Origin: an uncultured Bacteroidales bacterium
GTDB taxonomy: Bacteria; Bacteroidota; Bacteroidia; Bacteroidales; UBA932
Length of the DNA stretch: 64,000 nucleotides
Assembly: GCA_900316795.1 (NCBI GenBank)
Contig: ONEF01000001.1
Coordinates: 124,001 to 188,000 of the forward strand
Direction of reading: 5' to 3'
The notes beneath the pieces were generated by a model, which had not been told where the DNA came from, ran no database searches, and worked only from the letters and a program-made list of their open reading frames with translations. This document shows, piece by piece, positions 19,757-28,700 of this stretch; position 1 is the first letter of the stretch, and each line of letters starts with the position of its first letter. The translations under genes and the position numbers were made by a program.

Positions 19757-20032
19757 TTAGCCTATTACTGCAAGGACATCGCTCTGGCGCATGATCATAT
19801 AGGTCTTTCCGTCCGGGGCGTTAACTTCTGTGCCGGCATATTTTCCATAAAGGACAACATCGCCGACCTTAAGTTCCATAGGTTCGTCTTTCTTTCCGGG
19901 ACCTGCTGCTACAACAGTTCCTTCCTGTGGTTTTTCCTTTGCGTTGTCAGGGATGATGATTCCGCTTGCGGTCTTTTTCTCAGCCTCTTTGGGCTCTATC
20001 AGGACTCTGTCTGCTAATGGTTTGATATTCAT
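19757..20032 (-). CDS. groES: Co-chaperonin GroES
   Basis: The 91-residue lid of the GroEL chamber. Clear family sequence: NIKPLADRVLIEPKEAE, the mobile loop KTASGIIIPDNAKEKPQ and the strand VVLYGKYAGTEVNAPDGKTYM. It is first in the groES-groEL unit. The 450-bp region upstream has no other gene and contains the 22-bp tandem repeats at 20208-20340. Confidence 0.97.
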   Translation of the reverse strand: MNIKPLADRVLIEPKEAEKKTASGIIIPDNAKEKPQEGTVVAAGPGKKDEPMELKVGDVVLYGKYAGTEVNAPDGKTYMIMRQSDVLAVIG

Positions 20033-20483
20033 AATTATACGTTTTTAATATTTTTATATTTAACACATTTGTCTAGTTCTTCGTCAGCTACTTGCAATCT
20101 GTCCCGTCTCTGACGGTAGGTTCCGTGGGGTTAAGGCAAAGTATGTGCCACCTCATCGGCGACGCCTATTTCTGCCATTTTGTCGCATTTTGGTTTTCTA
20201 ATGCACCGTTTGAGGTTGAAATATTGTCCGTTTGGGTTTGAAGTATTGTCCGTTTGGGTTTGAAGTATTGTCCGTTTGAGGTTTGAAGTATTGCCAGTTT
20301 GAGTTGAAATGTTGTCCGTTTGAGGTTTGAAATGGTGTCCGTTTTACGTATGTTGCTGAAATACAATGTAATGCGTGTTTTAACCAAGGGCCTGTTTTAG
20401 TATGGACAATTAAGCAAAAAGCTCTTTTTCAGACGATTGCTTGTCACGCTTGTTTTGACAGATATTTTGTAACTTGCAGCATT
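20033..20483. other. Gene-free region between divergent groES and tadA
   Basis: About 450 bp. The part next to groES is AT-rich (20033-20065) and should hold the groES promoter, though no exact TAnnTTTG is seen on the minus strand. A small CCGTC-TCT-GACGG inverted repeat lies near 20103. The middle is the repeat array listed separately. No convincing gene is present; the minus-strand open frame across the repeats is not a gene because the repeat length is not a multiple of three and its peptide is low-complexity. Confidence 0.6.
20208..20340 (+). repeat. Six tandem copies of a 21-23 bp unit
   Basis: Consensus GTTTGrGGTTTGAAGTATTGTCC. Copies: 20208-20229, 20230-20251, 20252-20273, 20274-20296, 20297-20317, 20318-20340. 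Copies 2 and 3 are identical; the others differ by a few substitutions and one-base indels, so the array is degenerate toward both ends. Confidence 0.85.
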
Positions 20484-21053
20484 ATGGATATAGAACAGCT
20501 TAAGGCAGATGTGGATTTCATGATCCAGGCTTTGAAGGAAGCTCAGGCCGCCGCCGAGGAAGGAGAGGTTCCGGTAGGCTGCGTTATTGTGGCAAACGAG
20601 GAAGGCATTGTTGCTCAGCGAATGTCTTCCAGGGATAAAAAGGAAAAATCCCGGAGTAGCGTATCACTTGCGGCCGGTTCGCAGTCTGAGGCTGATGCCA
20701 TGCCGCTAAAAAGCCCCGGAAGGATCATAGCCAGGGCCCACAATCTGGTTGAGACGCTCAACGATCCTACCGCCCACGCCGAGATGCAAGCCATAACCAG
20801 CGCTACGGCTTATCTTGGGGGAAAGTATCTGGGCAAGTGTACCTTGTATGTGACCGTAGAACCTTGCCCGATGTGCGCAGCCGCTCTCAACTGGGCCCAG
20901 ATAGGGCGGGTGGTCTATGGATGCCCGGACCCGAAGAGGGGCGCGGAGCTGTTTTCGCCGAGCCTTTACCACCCAAAGACCAAGGTAGAGGGGGGCGTGC
21001 TTGAAAAAGAGTGTGCCAAAGTCATGAAAGCCTTCTTCTCAAAGAAGCGTTGA
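20484..21053 (+). CDS. tadA: tRNA-specific adenosine deaminase
   Basis: Zinc deaminase that converts A34 to inosine in tRNA-Arg(ACG). The zinc and catalytic motifs are intact: HAEMQAI and PCPMCAAALNW, plus the early EGEVPVGCVIV. At 189 residues it is about 35 longer than usual because of an insertion around residues 38-75 (SSRDKKEKSRSSVSLAAGSQ and following), placed between the first strand and the IIARAHNLVETLNDPTAHAE segment. The insertion is polar and probably a surface loop. A tRNA gene follows 107 bp downstream. Confidence 0.93.
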   Translation: MDIEQLKADVDFMIQALKEAQAAAEEGEVPVGCVIVANEEGIVAQRMSSRDKKEKSRSSVSLAAGSQSEADAMPLKSPGRIIARAHNLVETLNDPTAHAEMQAITSATAYLGGKYLGKCTLYVTVEPCPMCAAALNWAQIGRVVYGCPDPKRGAELFSPSLYHPKTKVEGGVLEKECAKVMKAFFSKKR

Positions 21054-21100
21054 GAGGGGGTGAAGTGCACCGGTGACACCAGGGTTGGACCACTGGCGCG

Positions 21101-21132
21101 TTTGGAGGGTTTGGAGAGTTTTATTACTTTTG
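21101..21132 (+). promoter_or_regulatory. Promoter of tRNA-Gln
   Basis: TTTG at 21101-21104 and TACTTTTG at 21125-21132 are separated by 20 bp, matching the Bacteroidetes -33/-7 pattern. The expected start lies about 20 bases before the tRNA 5' end. Confidence 0.65.
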
Positions 21133-21160
21133 CACCCTGCAACTGCGGTGTTGCGTGTAT

Positions 21161-21231
21161 TGAGATATGGTGTAATGGTAGCACAACAGATTTTGGTTCT
21201 GTTTGTCCAGGTTCGAATCCTGGTATCTCAA
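21161..21231 (+). tRNA. tRNA-Gln (UUG)
   Basis: Cloverleaf: acceptor stem TGAGATA (21161-21167) with TATCTCA (21224-21230) and discriminator A at 21231; anticodon stem ACAGA/TCTGT with loop TTTTGGT giving anticodon UUG; T arm CCAGG-TTCGAAT-CCTGG. CCA is not encoded. It has its own promoter just upstream. Confidence 0.95.
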
Positions 21232-21252
21232 CAAAAACCAAGAAACTGTCTT

Positions 21253-22260
21253 ATGAAGCGTCTTGTCAATCCGACCCTTGCACTGTTTGTCCTTACAGTC
21301 ATGGGTTTTTGTTTTTTTTCCGGTTGCAGGAACAAGGACGGCAACAATAATCCTTACCAGACAAACATTTTCCCGGCTGTAAAGGTTCCGGTTACATTAT
21401 CCTCCAACAAAAAACTGTCTCAGGAGTTTGTTGCAAGACATTTTTGGGACGAGTTTCTCAAGGAGGACCGCCTGCTCCGCCTGAGTCCGGATACCTCCAC
21501 CGTACTTGGAATAAAGCCGAAGGTTTTTGAAGAGACCTTTGATAACTACATCGTGAGTTTGTCGAGGGTTGATGACACTATAGCCCAATCCAGTATGGAA
21601 AAATTGGTTGACAGGGCTGTCAAGATGGCGGATGACGGGTATCCTTACTTTTTCAGCAAGATAATGCAGGTCTCCGAAAAGGTTCTGTTTGACGCTCATT
21701 CCCCGATGATAAACGAGGAGTTGTATATGCCTGTCCTTGACGGGATAGGACGCTGTACAGCCATTCCGGACAATGTAAAGGATTCTTTCCGTTGGCAGAT
21801 GGCTATTTGCAACAAGAACCGTGTAGGGTCTATTGCCGCAGATTTCCGTTATGCAAATTCCTATGGCAGACAATCCGCCATGCACCTTATATCTTCCGAC
21901 TATCTTCTTGTTTTCTTCAACGATCCGGATTGTCCTAACTGCCGTGACGCATTGGAAAAAATGAAAAAGTCCGGTGTTATCCGGGATCTTATAGGAATGG
22001 GGGTTTTGAAAGTTCTGGCCGTATCTCCGGGTGGAAAGACTAACTTGTGGGATGAGCGCCGTGAAGATTTCCCTAAGGAGTGGATCTACGCATATTCCCC
22101 TGACGGAGAGCTTAACCAAGGTACCATCTATTCCCTCCGTACATCGCCGAGCATATATCTTCTGGATGAAGAAAAGAGGGTGGTGCTTAAGGATGCCTCT
22201 CTTCAGAGAGCGCTTAGGACACTGCGCGCCATCAGCGACCATTATGTGGACATTCAGTAA
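21253..22260 (+). CDS. DUF5106-type thioredoxin-like lipoprotein
   Basis: A 335-residue lipoprotein (lipobox FFSGC near residue 23). The N-terminal half is helical and carries the DUF5106-like pattern seen before thioredoxin folds in Bacteroidetes. The C-terminal half is thioredoxin-like: LLVFFNDPDCPNCRDALEKM with a CPNC active site in place of CGPC, then the cis-Pro strand SLRTSPSIYLLDEEKRVVL. It is probably a periplasm-facing oxidoreductase. The frame is open upstream through the tRNA gene; I start at the ATG at 21253, where the lipoprotein signal begins, 22 bases after the tRNA. Confidence 0.85.
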   Translation: MKRLVNPTLALFVLTVMGFCFFSGCRNKDGNNNPYQTNIFPAVKVPVTLSSNKKLSQEFVARHFWDEFLKEDRLLRLSPDTSTVLGIKPKVFEETFDNYIVSLSRVDDTIAQSSMEKLVDRAVKMADDGYPYFFSKIMQVSEKVLFDAHSPMINEELYMPVLDGIGRCTAIPDNVKDSFRWQMAICNKNRVGSIAADFRYANSYGRQSAMHLISSDYLLVFFNDPDCPNCRDALEKMKKSGVIRDLIGMGVLKVLAVSPGGKTNLWDERREDFPKEWIYAYSPDGELNQGTIYSLRTSPSIYLLDEEKRVVLKDASLQRALRTLRAISDHYVDIQ

Positions 22261-22383
22261 AAAGCCTTGAAGACAGGGCAAGACCTTCCTTGCCGGGACA
22301 AGCTTTCCCGATATCTCAAATGTTTTGTAAAAATGGAACATCTGTTTAAACCGAATGTAACAGATGCCCGTTAAATCGTTGTT

Positions 22384-22391
22384 TACTTTTG
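22384..22391 (+). promoter_or_regulatory. -7 promoter box (TACTTTTG) of small-peptide cassette 1
   Basis: TACTTTTG lies 48 bp before the ATG at 22439 and after the stop of the preceding gene. Confidence 0.5.
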
Positions 22392-22438
22392 CTTGACAGC
22401 TTCAGCAAATCTGGACAATGATTATTAAAACGATAGAG

Positions 22439-22606
22439 ATGAAAAGAACATTCATTCAAAAGGAAGTTTACTCCGCACCCGAAACGAGAGTATTCGGAGT
22501 GAGGATGGAGACGGGGATTCTCGTTCTCAGCGACGGCGATGTTGACCTTACGGGGAGCGGCGTCGATGAAGGTGATGCAGACGATAACGGTAATAACATT
22601 TGGTAA
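22439..22606 (+). CDS. Small acidic peptide (cassette 1)
   Basis: A 55-residue peptide: a basic start (MKRTFIQKEVYSAPETRVF), a short hydrophobic middle (GVRMETGILVLSDG) and an acidic Gly/Asp-rich tail ending in GNNIW. It has no signal peptide. It lies three bases before a fimbrillin-like lipoprotein and shares layout with the peptides at 33777-33923 and 36446-36592, although the tail differs. The repeated placement before fimbrillin-like lipoproteins argues that it is a real gene. Role unknown; export precursors or leader-like regulators are both conceivable. Confidence 0.7.
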   Translation: MKRTFIQKEVYSAPETRVFGVRMETGILVLSDGDVDLTGSGVDEGDADDNGNNIW

Positions 22607-22609
22607 GCT

Positions 22610-24028
22610 ATGAAAAAGATATTCTTATTTGCTTCAGCAGTTTTCATGGCGACTATGTTTGCCGGCTGCGCAAAGGAGGTTCTGGACAATCAGCCAGCAG
22701 AAAATCCTTCAGTTAATGAGGGCAAGGCTATTACCCTTACGGTTTCGGCCGTTACCAAGAATCCTCAGACAGTTGCTTCTCAGGAGTTTGACGGCTCTCC
22801 GCTGACAAAGATTTCCTACGGTACGGCAGACGCCAACTGGGAAGAAGGTGACAAGATCTTCCTTGTCCGCAACGACGGAACCACAATTACCCTTACACTG
22901 ACCAGCGGTGCCGGAACCGCCAGCGGTTCATTTGCTTCAACTGATCCTGTTTTGGCAGGAACATACATACCTTATGCGGTCAGCGCAACATCTCTGTCCA
23001 AGGGTTATGTGAGTGTTGAATCTGGAACAATAACCCTCGACCTTTCCAATCCGGGTGGTGGAACGCTCGCTGATGCTCTTTATCACGATATCCTCAAAGG
23101 AGAATCCTTGACTTTGTCAAACGACCAGGCTCAGGCTTCAGTCACTGGTCTGACCACCCACATTCTGAGTTTCTTGAGGTTCAGGTTCAACTGTTCCGGG
23201 AAGGCCGTCTCCAGCATTGGAGTCAGCTCTGCAGGCGGAATATCCAAGACTGTAACCATTGCGGCAAACGGGACGATAACCGGCAGCAACTCATCTACGG
23301 ATACTTTCAGCGTTGAGGCTTCAGACGATGAAGCTGGATGCTATTCCGGATATTTTGCCGTTTACGACAAGACCACCACAAACCTGTTGGCCTACGCGGA
23401 GGATGAAGACGGGGGCAAATATACTCGTGTTGTTTCAACAAAGGATGCGGACTATGATGCCGGCAAGGTTTATGGCAAGACCTTTACTTTGAGTGGTGCA
23501 ATGGTTACTGCGGAAGCTTCTGGAACCCTGTCTTCACATACCTGGAAGAATCTGGGCCTGAGCGTAAAGTGGGCCGAGTTCAATGTAGGCTCCAGCAGCG
23601 AGTATTCTTACGACAGGAATATTGACAACGGAACAAGCAGTTCAGCTGGAATCGCAGTGCCGGCAGACTGGGCCGGATGGCGTCTTCCGACCAGGGCTGA
23701 GGTTCAGGAACTGTTCTATGCCAGCAACAGGGAATGGGTTACCGGAGCTAACAACGGAGTGAAATTCAACAGCAACGGCAACTATGTGGCTATGGGAGCC
23801 GGTGGCTACGAGAGGTGGCGTGACGACGGCAGAGACTGGGATTACAACATAGGAAGCGTGGTTTACTTCTATATTAACGAAAACACCCCTAGCAACGGCT
23901 GGTATGCCCAGATTTGGGCAGTGGTAGGCACGAATGGAAACTCTCTCGGTTTCGGTTCAGCCAACCTGGGCAATAACACGTTTGGCTTCAGCAACTATGC
24001 GGCCATGCGTCTTGTCTGCGACTACTAG
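22610..24028 (+). CDS. Fimbrillin-like lipoprotein with C-terminal FISUMP-type domain
   Basis: A 472-residue lipoprotein (lipobox MFAGC near residue 20). Residues about 40-295 resemble the fimbrillin/Mfa-like N-terminal fold: SPLTKISYGTADANWEEGDKI is a recurrent phrase of these proteins. Residues about 310-472 form a domain of the Fibrobacter-succinogenes-major-paralogue type (LGLSVKWAEFNVG, WAGWRLPTRAEVQELFYA, AAMRLVCDY at the end). Likely surface-exposed, perhaps an adhesin or a pilus-tip or anchor component. It follows the small acidic peptide by three bases. It converges with the Na/Pi cotransporter gene, with three bases between stops. Confidence 0.8.
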   Translation: MKKIFLFASAVFMATMFAGCAKEVLDNQPAENPSVNEGKAITLTVSAVTKNPQTVASQEFDGSPLTKISYGTADANWEEGDKIFLVRNDGTTITLTLTSGAGTASGSFASTDPVLAGTYIPYAVSATSLSKGYVSVESGTITLDLSNPGGGTLADALYHDILKGESLTLSNDQAQASVTGLTTHILSFLRFRFNCSGKAVSSIGVSSAGGISKTVTIAANGTITGSNSSTDTFSVEASDDEAGCYSGYFAVYDKTTTNLLAYAEDEDGGKYTRVVSTKDADYDAGKVYGKTFTLSGAMVTAEASGTLSSHTWKNLGLSVKWAEFNVGSSSEYSYDRNIDNGTSSSAGIAVPADWAGWRLPTRAEVQELFYASNREWVTGANNGVKFNSNGNYVAMGAGGYERWRDDGRDWDYNIGSVVYFYINENTPSNGWYAQIWAVVGTNGNSLGFGSANLGNNTFGFSNYAAMRLVCDY

Positions 24029-24031
24029 TGG

Positions 24032-25720
24032 TTACTTGATTTCGATGATTGCTTCGGAGATGTTGATCATGAAGTCTCCGACGTGCTCACATTCGTTGAT
24101 CATGTCTATGTAATAGACTCCGGTCAGGTAGCTGTAGGTATTGTTCTCCAGGTTGAGCAGATGCTCTTCCTTGAGGTTGTTGCGGTACTCGTTGATTTCC
24201 TGCTCCACATCCTGGGCGTTGGATATGTCTGTTATGCCCTCGTAGCCGAGTTCCAGATTTTTCTGCATAACATCAAAGCCCTTGAAGATGAGATCCATCA
24301 TGAAGCCCAGACGGGTGGTCATGTCCTCGTCGAACGTAGCGTTGTGGATGTTGCGTCTCTGGAGGATTCTTCCGATGTTGAAGCCGCTGTCTCCTATGCT
24401 CTCAAGCTCGCCTATGACCTTGAACATGGCCTGTATCCTGCGTGAAGATTCTTCCGAGAGGTCCCACTCGGAGACTTCGTTCAGGTACTTGGCTATCTCA
24501 AACTCTATCTTGTCTGTAATCTGTTCATAGTGTTCCAGCTTGTGATAGAGCTCGTCAAATTTTTCAGGGTCTGTTGTGCTGATGCTTTCCCTGGCAAGTT
24601 CGTACTGCTGGCGGCATATCTGGACGAAGTGCAGGATTTCTCCCTTGGCCTGTCCAAGAGAAAGTTCGGCAGTGGAGAGAGGACCTCCGTGGATGAACTG
24701 TAGCCTGTAACCCTCTTCTTCCGGTTTGCCCGGCAGGAGTTTGGTCACGAACTTTACGATCTTGTTGGTGAAGCCTACAAGGATGCAGGTGTTGCTGATG
24801 TTGAACAGGGTATGCACCATTGCAATGGAGCAGAGGATGGAGAATGTGGAAGCACCGCTGACAAGCGGGTTATCCAGCCCCAGGGCCATTATCACCTTGG
24901 AAACTACCCAGAGGAACGGATGGTAGAGGATAAGCACCCAAAGAACTCCGAACAGGTTGAAGAAAGCGTGTCCGGCGGCGGCTCTCCTTGCCGAGATGTT
25001 GGCTACAGATGCTGCCATGTTGGCGGTAAGGGTGGTTCCTATGTTTTCCCCGAGCACCAGTGCGGCTCCCAGTTCAAAGTTCAGGCCGTTGGAGCACATC
25101 ATCAGCGTAAGGGCCATTGTGGCGGCAGAAGACTGGAGCATAATGGTTACTATGGTTCCTATAAGGACGCATATCAGCACGCTCCAGAACCCTAACCTGC
25201 TCCATCCGTTGATAAGTTCCTTGACCTTCTCCAGTATGGCCGGATCTACTGAGGTCTGGACCATGCTCAATCCCAGGAACATTATTGCAAAGCCCATGAT
25301 CATCATTCCGAGGCTCTTGCGTTTCTTGCTCTTGCCCATCGTGATGACAAACCCTACGGCAATGAGAGGAACCGCTATTGTGGCAACTCCTCCCGAAAAC
25401 CCTATCAGGGCAAAAAGCCAGGCGGACACCGTGGTCCCGATATTGGCTCCCATGATTACGCCTATGCTCTGAGCCAGGGTGAGCAGTCCGGCATTGACGA
25501 AACTGACCACCATAAGGGTAGTGGCTGCGGAAGACTGTATGCAAGCTGTTACGGTAAGACCCGTGAGCACCCTCTTGAAGGCGTTGGAGGTCATCATGGC
25601 CAGAAAACTCCTGAGTTTGTCACCCGCAACTTTCTGCAGGTTTTCGCTCATCATGCTCATTCCGAAGAGGAACAAGGCCAATGAGCCCAGGAGTTTGAAT
25701 ATAGACATTGCAATGTTCAT
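24032..25720 (-). CDS. Na/Pi-cotransporter II-related protein with PhoU-like domain
   Basis: A 562-residue protein. The N-terminal part has eight or more helices with the duplicated QSSAATT motif (TACIQSSAATTLMVVSFVN and TIMLQSSAATMALTLMMC) diagnostic of NptA/PNaS sodium:phosphate symporters. From about residue 345 comes a helical PhoU-like cytoplasmic region (LSEESSRRIQAMFKVIGELE). It would take up phosphate or regulate its uptake. The ATG at 25720 is preferred to a GTG one codon upstream. A -7 box at 25726-25733 lies so near the ATG that the message would be leaderless. Confidence 0.93.
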   Translation of the reverse strand: MNIAMSIFKLLGSLALFLFGMSMMSENLQKVAGDKLRSFLAMMTSNAFKRVLTGLTVTACIQSSAATTLMVVSFVNAGLLTLAQSIGVIMGANIGTTVSAWLFALIGFSGGVATIAVPLIAVGFVITMGKSKKRKSLGMMIMGFAIMFLGLSMVQTSVDPAILEKVKELINGWSRLGFWSVLICVLIGTIVTIMLQSSAATMALTLMMCSNGLNFELGAALVLGENIGTTLTANMAASVANISARRAAAGHAFFNLFGVLWVLILYHPFLWVVSKVIMALGLDNPLVSGASTFSILCSIAMVHTLFNISNTCILVGFTNKIVKFVTKLLPGKPEEEGYRLQFIHGGPLSTAELSLGQAKGEILHFVQICRQQYELARESISTTDPEKFDELYHKLEHYEQITDKIEFEIAKYLNEVSEWDLSEESSRRIQAMFKVIGELESIGDSGFNIGRILQRRNIHNATFDEDMTTRLGFMMDLIFKGFDVMQKNLELGYEGITDISNAQDVEQEINEYRNNLKEEHLLNLENNTYSYLTGVYYIDMINECEHVGDFMINISEAIIEIK

Positions 25721-25725
25721 CACAA

Positions 25726-25733
25726 CAAAAATA
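25726..25733 (-). promoter_or_regulatory. -7 promoter box (TATTTTTG) of the Na/Pi gene
   Basis: Minus-strand TATTTTTG lies five bases before the ATG at 25720, suggesting a leaderless transcript, or a start slightly further in (Met 5). Confidence 0.4.
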
Positions 25734-25743
25734 ATGTTAATCG

Positions 25744-25774
25744 TTGAGTATTAAAAATTAATCTGCTATTTTTG
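25744..25774 (+). promoter_or_regulatory. -33/-7 promoter of the 25792 gene
   Basis: TTG at 25744-25746 and TATTTTTG at 25767-25774 with 20 bp between them fit the Bacteroidetes promoter; the -7 box lies 17 bp before the ATG at 25792. Confidence 0.6.
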
Positions 25775-25791
25775 GAACAAATTATTCAACG

Positions 25792-28700
25792 ATGAACAAA
25801 ATTGTAACAACAGATACTGTTTTTCCAATACACCATAAAAGAGCGGACAAATCATCTAAAAAAGCAATAAGATTATCTATGAACTTTTCAGGACGCGTTT
25901 TGCTGGCCGCTATGGCTTTTGTTTTTCTTTTCTCGGCGACATCTTCAGCCCAGTATTATGATATAGGAAGCGAAAAGTCTTCCATCAAGTGGAAGACGAT
26001 GAAAAGCAAAAACTTTCAGATAATCTATCCTGAGGGTCTTGGCAAAAATGCGGCGAGCTATCTCGGAAAGGTGGAGTCCATGTACGGCATCCACTCTGAT
26101 TCAGTAAGATACAACTATGGTTTGCCAAAGAGGTTCCCGATGGTGCTCCACCCGTTCAACGCGGAGAGCAACGGTATAACCGTATGGGGACCGCGCCAGA
26201 TAGATTTCATTGCCCAGCCGCCGGTGAATCTGATTTCCACCGAGCCTTGGGATCTTTCCCTGGCAAGCCACGAAGGGCGTCACGCCTGGCAGATAGCTCA
26301 TTTCAACCGGGGGTTGTTCAAAGTCCTTTCCTGGGGTTTCGGAGACCAGGTTGTGGGGGCCGCTTCCGCAGTCTATCCTTCCAGATGGTTCCTGGAGGGC
26401 GATGCCGTGGTTGCTGAAACCCAGATGAGCAAGGGCGGAAGGGGCCGCAGCGGTTTCTTCCTCTGCGAGGTCCTCAAGTGCATTGTTCCTGAAGACGGAG
26501 ATGCCGGAAAGTATTTCTACGGCAAGAACCGCACCTGGGACCGCTGGCGCTTTGGTAGCGTAAAGGCTTATTCTCCTGATAGATACAGCGTGGGTTATAT
26601 GATAAACGCTATGGCCCGTAAGCACAGCGGAGATGTGGACCTGGCAGACAAGATCCTCAACTATGAGACCCGCCATTTCATGAGCGCCAACGTGGTGGCT
26701 TCCGCTTTCAAGGAGTACAGCGGGCTGACTCACCGCAAATATGTCCAGGGAGATATGCTCAACGAATTCCTCGAGCTGAATGAGAACGAGGCTCTGGAGG
26801 AACTTCTTGAAAAGGCTGAGGAAGATTACCCTGAAGCATCCCAGACTATGGTGATAGACCAGGCCAAAAGGACCGGAGCCAGACATGGATACTTTACGGA
26901 ATACGGCAATGTGGCTGTCGTGGGGAAAGATTCTCTTGTGGCCGTAGTGTCCGGAACCGGAATCCCGGGAGCTCTTGTCCTTCTTACCAAAGCTTCAGAT
27001 TCACAGTGGAAAGAGAAGGTTCTCAGGCCGTTTTCTGAAGAAGCCGGAAGGATCTGCCACTACAACGGCAAAATCTGGTGGAGCGAGTGCAATACGGACC
27101 CTCGTTGGGAGCAGCATGCAAGCAACGCGATTTTCAGCTATGACCTAAGGTCCGGACAGATGGAAGATTATTCTGACGAGAAACATTCTCTCCATCTTCC
27201 TTTTGTCGTGACTTATGACGGAAGGCCGCTTCTTTGCTGCGTGGCATACGGGACCGACCATCTTTCCAGCACCGTGAAGTCTCTGATGTTTCTGGACAAC
27301 GGAGCTTCATTCAACGGAGTAGAGATGAATGTAGCAGGCCAGATAACCTCTGTGGCTTCCTCCGGTGAAGACTTCTGGTATTCTTCCCTGAATCCGGAAG
27401 AAGGGGGAATGGAAATCTGGAAAGTTTCTTCAGGAAAAGTAAACCGCGTTTACACGACAAGACACATAGTCAAGGATCTGCAGACCTTGGGCAATGACGT
27501 TTATTTCCAGACAGATATGTTCGGATGTCCTGTCATCTGCCGGCTGGATCCTTCTACCGGAGCTATTTCCCTGGCATCTATATCTGAAGATGTATGCTCC
27601 TTCAGCATAGCGGATTCAGGAAAGATGTTCGTCTCAAAAGACGCCAAGGACAAGGGTTCTGTACTTTCCTGCGACCAGATGCTGTCACTGCCTACAACTC
27701 CCGATATGGAGTTCAACTACCCTCTGGCAGAGGAACTTTCAAGGCAATATGAGCAGAAGTACGGGAAAATCGCCGAGCCGCAACAAAACAACTCAGATGC
27801 TGCAAGCTTCCATTTCAAGGAAGAGCCTTACCGCAAGGGAGCTCATCTTTTCAGGATTCACTCCTGGGCTCCGGTCTATGCCGAGTTCGGCGGTGTTGCG
27901 GAGGGTGAGTTCGAAGAATTCTATGAGGAGGCTCTTCCGGGAGTCACCATTTATTCCCAGAATACCCTTGGAACGATGAGGGCGACGGCAGGCTATGCAT
28001 ACCAGCACAGAAACGGATTCCTCTCCACGTCAAAGAATCTCCATTCCGGACACGCTTCCCTTTCCTGGAGCGGCTGGTATCCTGTGATTGAAGGAACTGT
28101 ACATTTCAACGACAGGATAATGTACAAGAAAGACAAGTATTCTTTCAGGAGCTCCGTTGACGCTTATGTTCCTCTTTCATGGAGCGGGGCCGGCTGGGCC
28201 TCCGGAGTCACTCCTGCCGTGAGCTGGAGCTTCCGCAACGACCAGATCGTCCTGGACGAAGAGACTTCCGGCCCTTCCGAGGCATCGGAAGATGACGGCG
28301 AAGAACCGGAACATCGATATACCCTGTCACAGATAAAAAGGCATCAGGTAAACTTCTCCCTTGGCGCATACAAGATGCAGGAAATGGCTGAATCACAGGT
28401 TTATCCAAGATGGGGAATTGGCGGCAGGGTGGCAGTTTCCGTAAGTCCTCAAGGCGGCAAGTACTTCGGCTCGGAGTATTCGGCATACGTTTACGGATAT
28501 GTTCCCGGCCTTGTGTTCAATCACGGTCTGAGGCTCTCGGCTTCATACCAGAGGCAGGACGTTGAAGGCAAGATGTACTGGCTGGACAACCATCTGGAAG
28601 GTCCTAGAGGCTTCACTGAAGATTTCTATGGCCGCAACATCTTGCGTGCAACGGCAGATTATGCAATTCCGGTTTATCTCGGCGATGTCTCCCTCGGCCC

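Noticed and set aside
20166-20387. Minus-strand open frame of 73 codons across the 22-bp repeats
   Set aside because: The repeat unit is not a multiple of three, the peptide is low-complexity and no promoter or start context supports it.
21073-21252. Upstream extension of the DUF5106-like frame across tRNA-Gln
   Set aside because: It would translate the tRNA gene; the lipoprotein signal starts at 21253.
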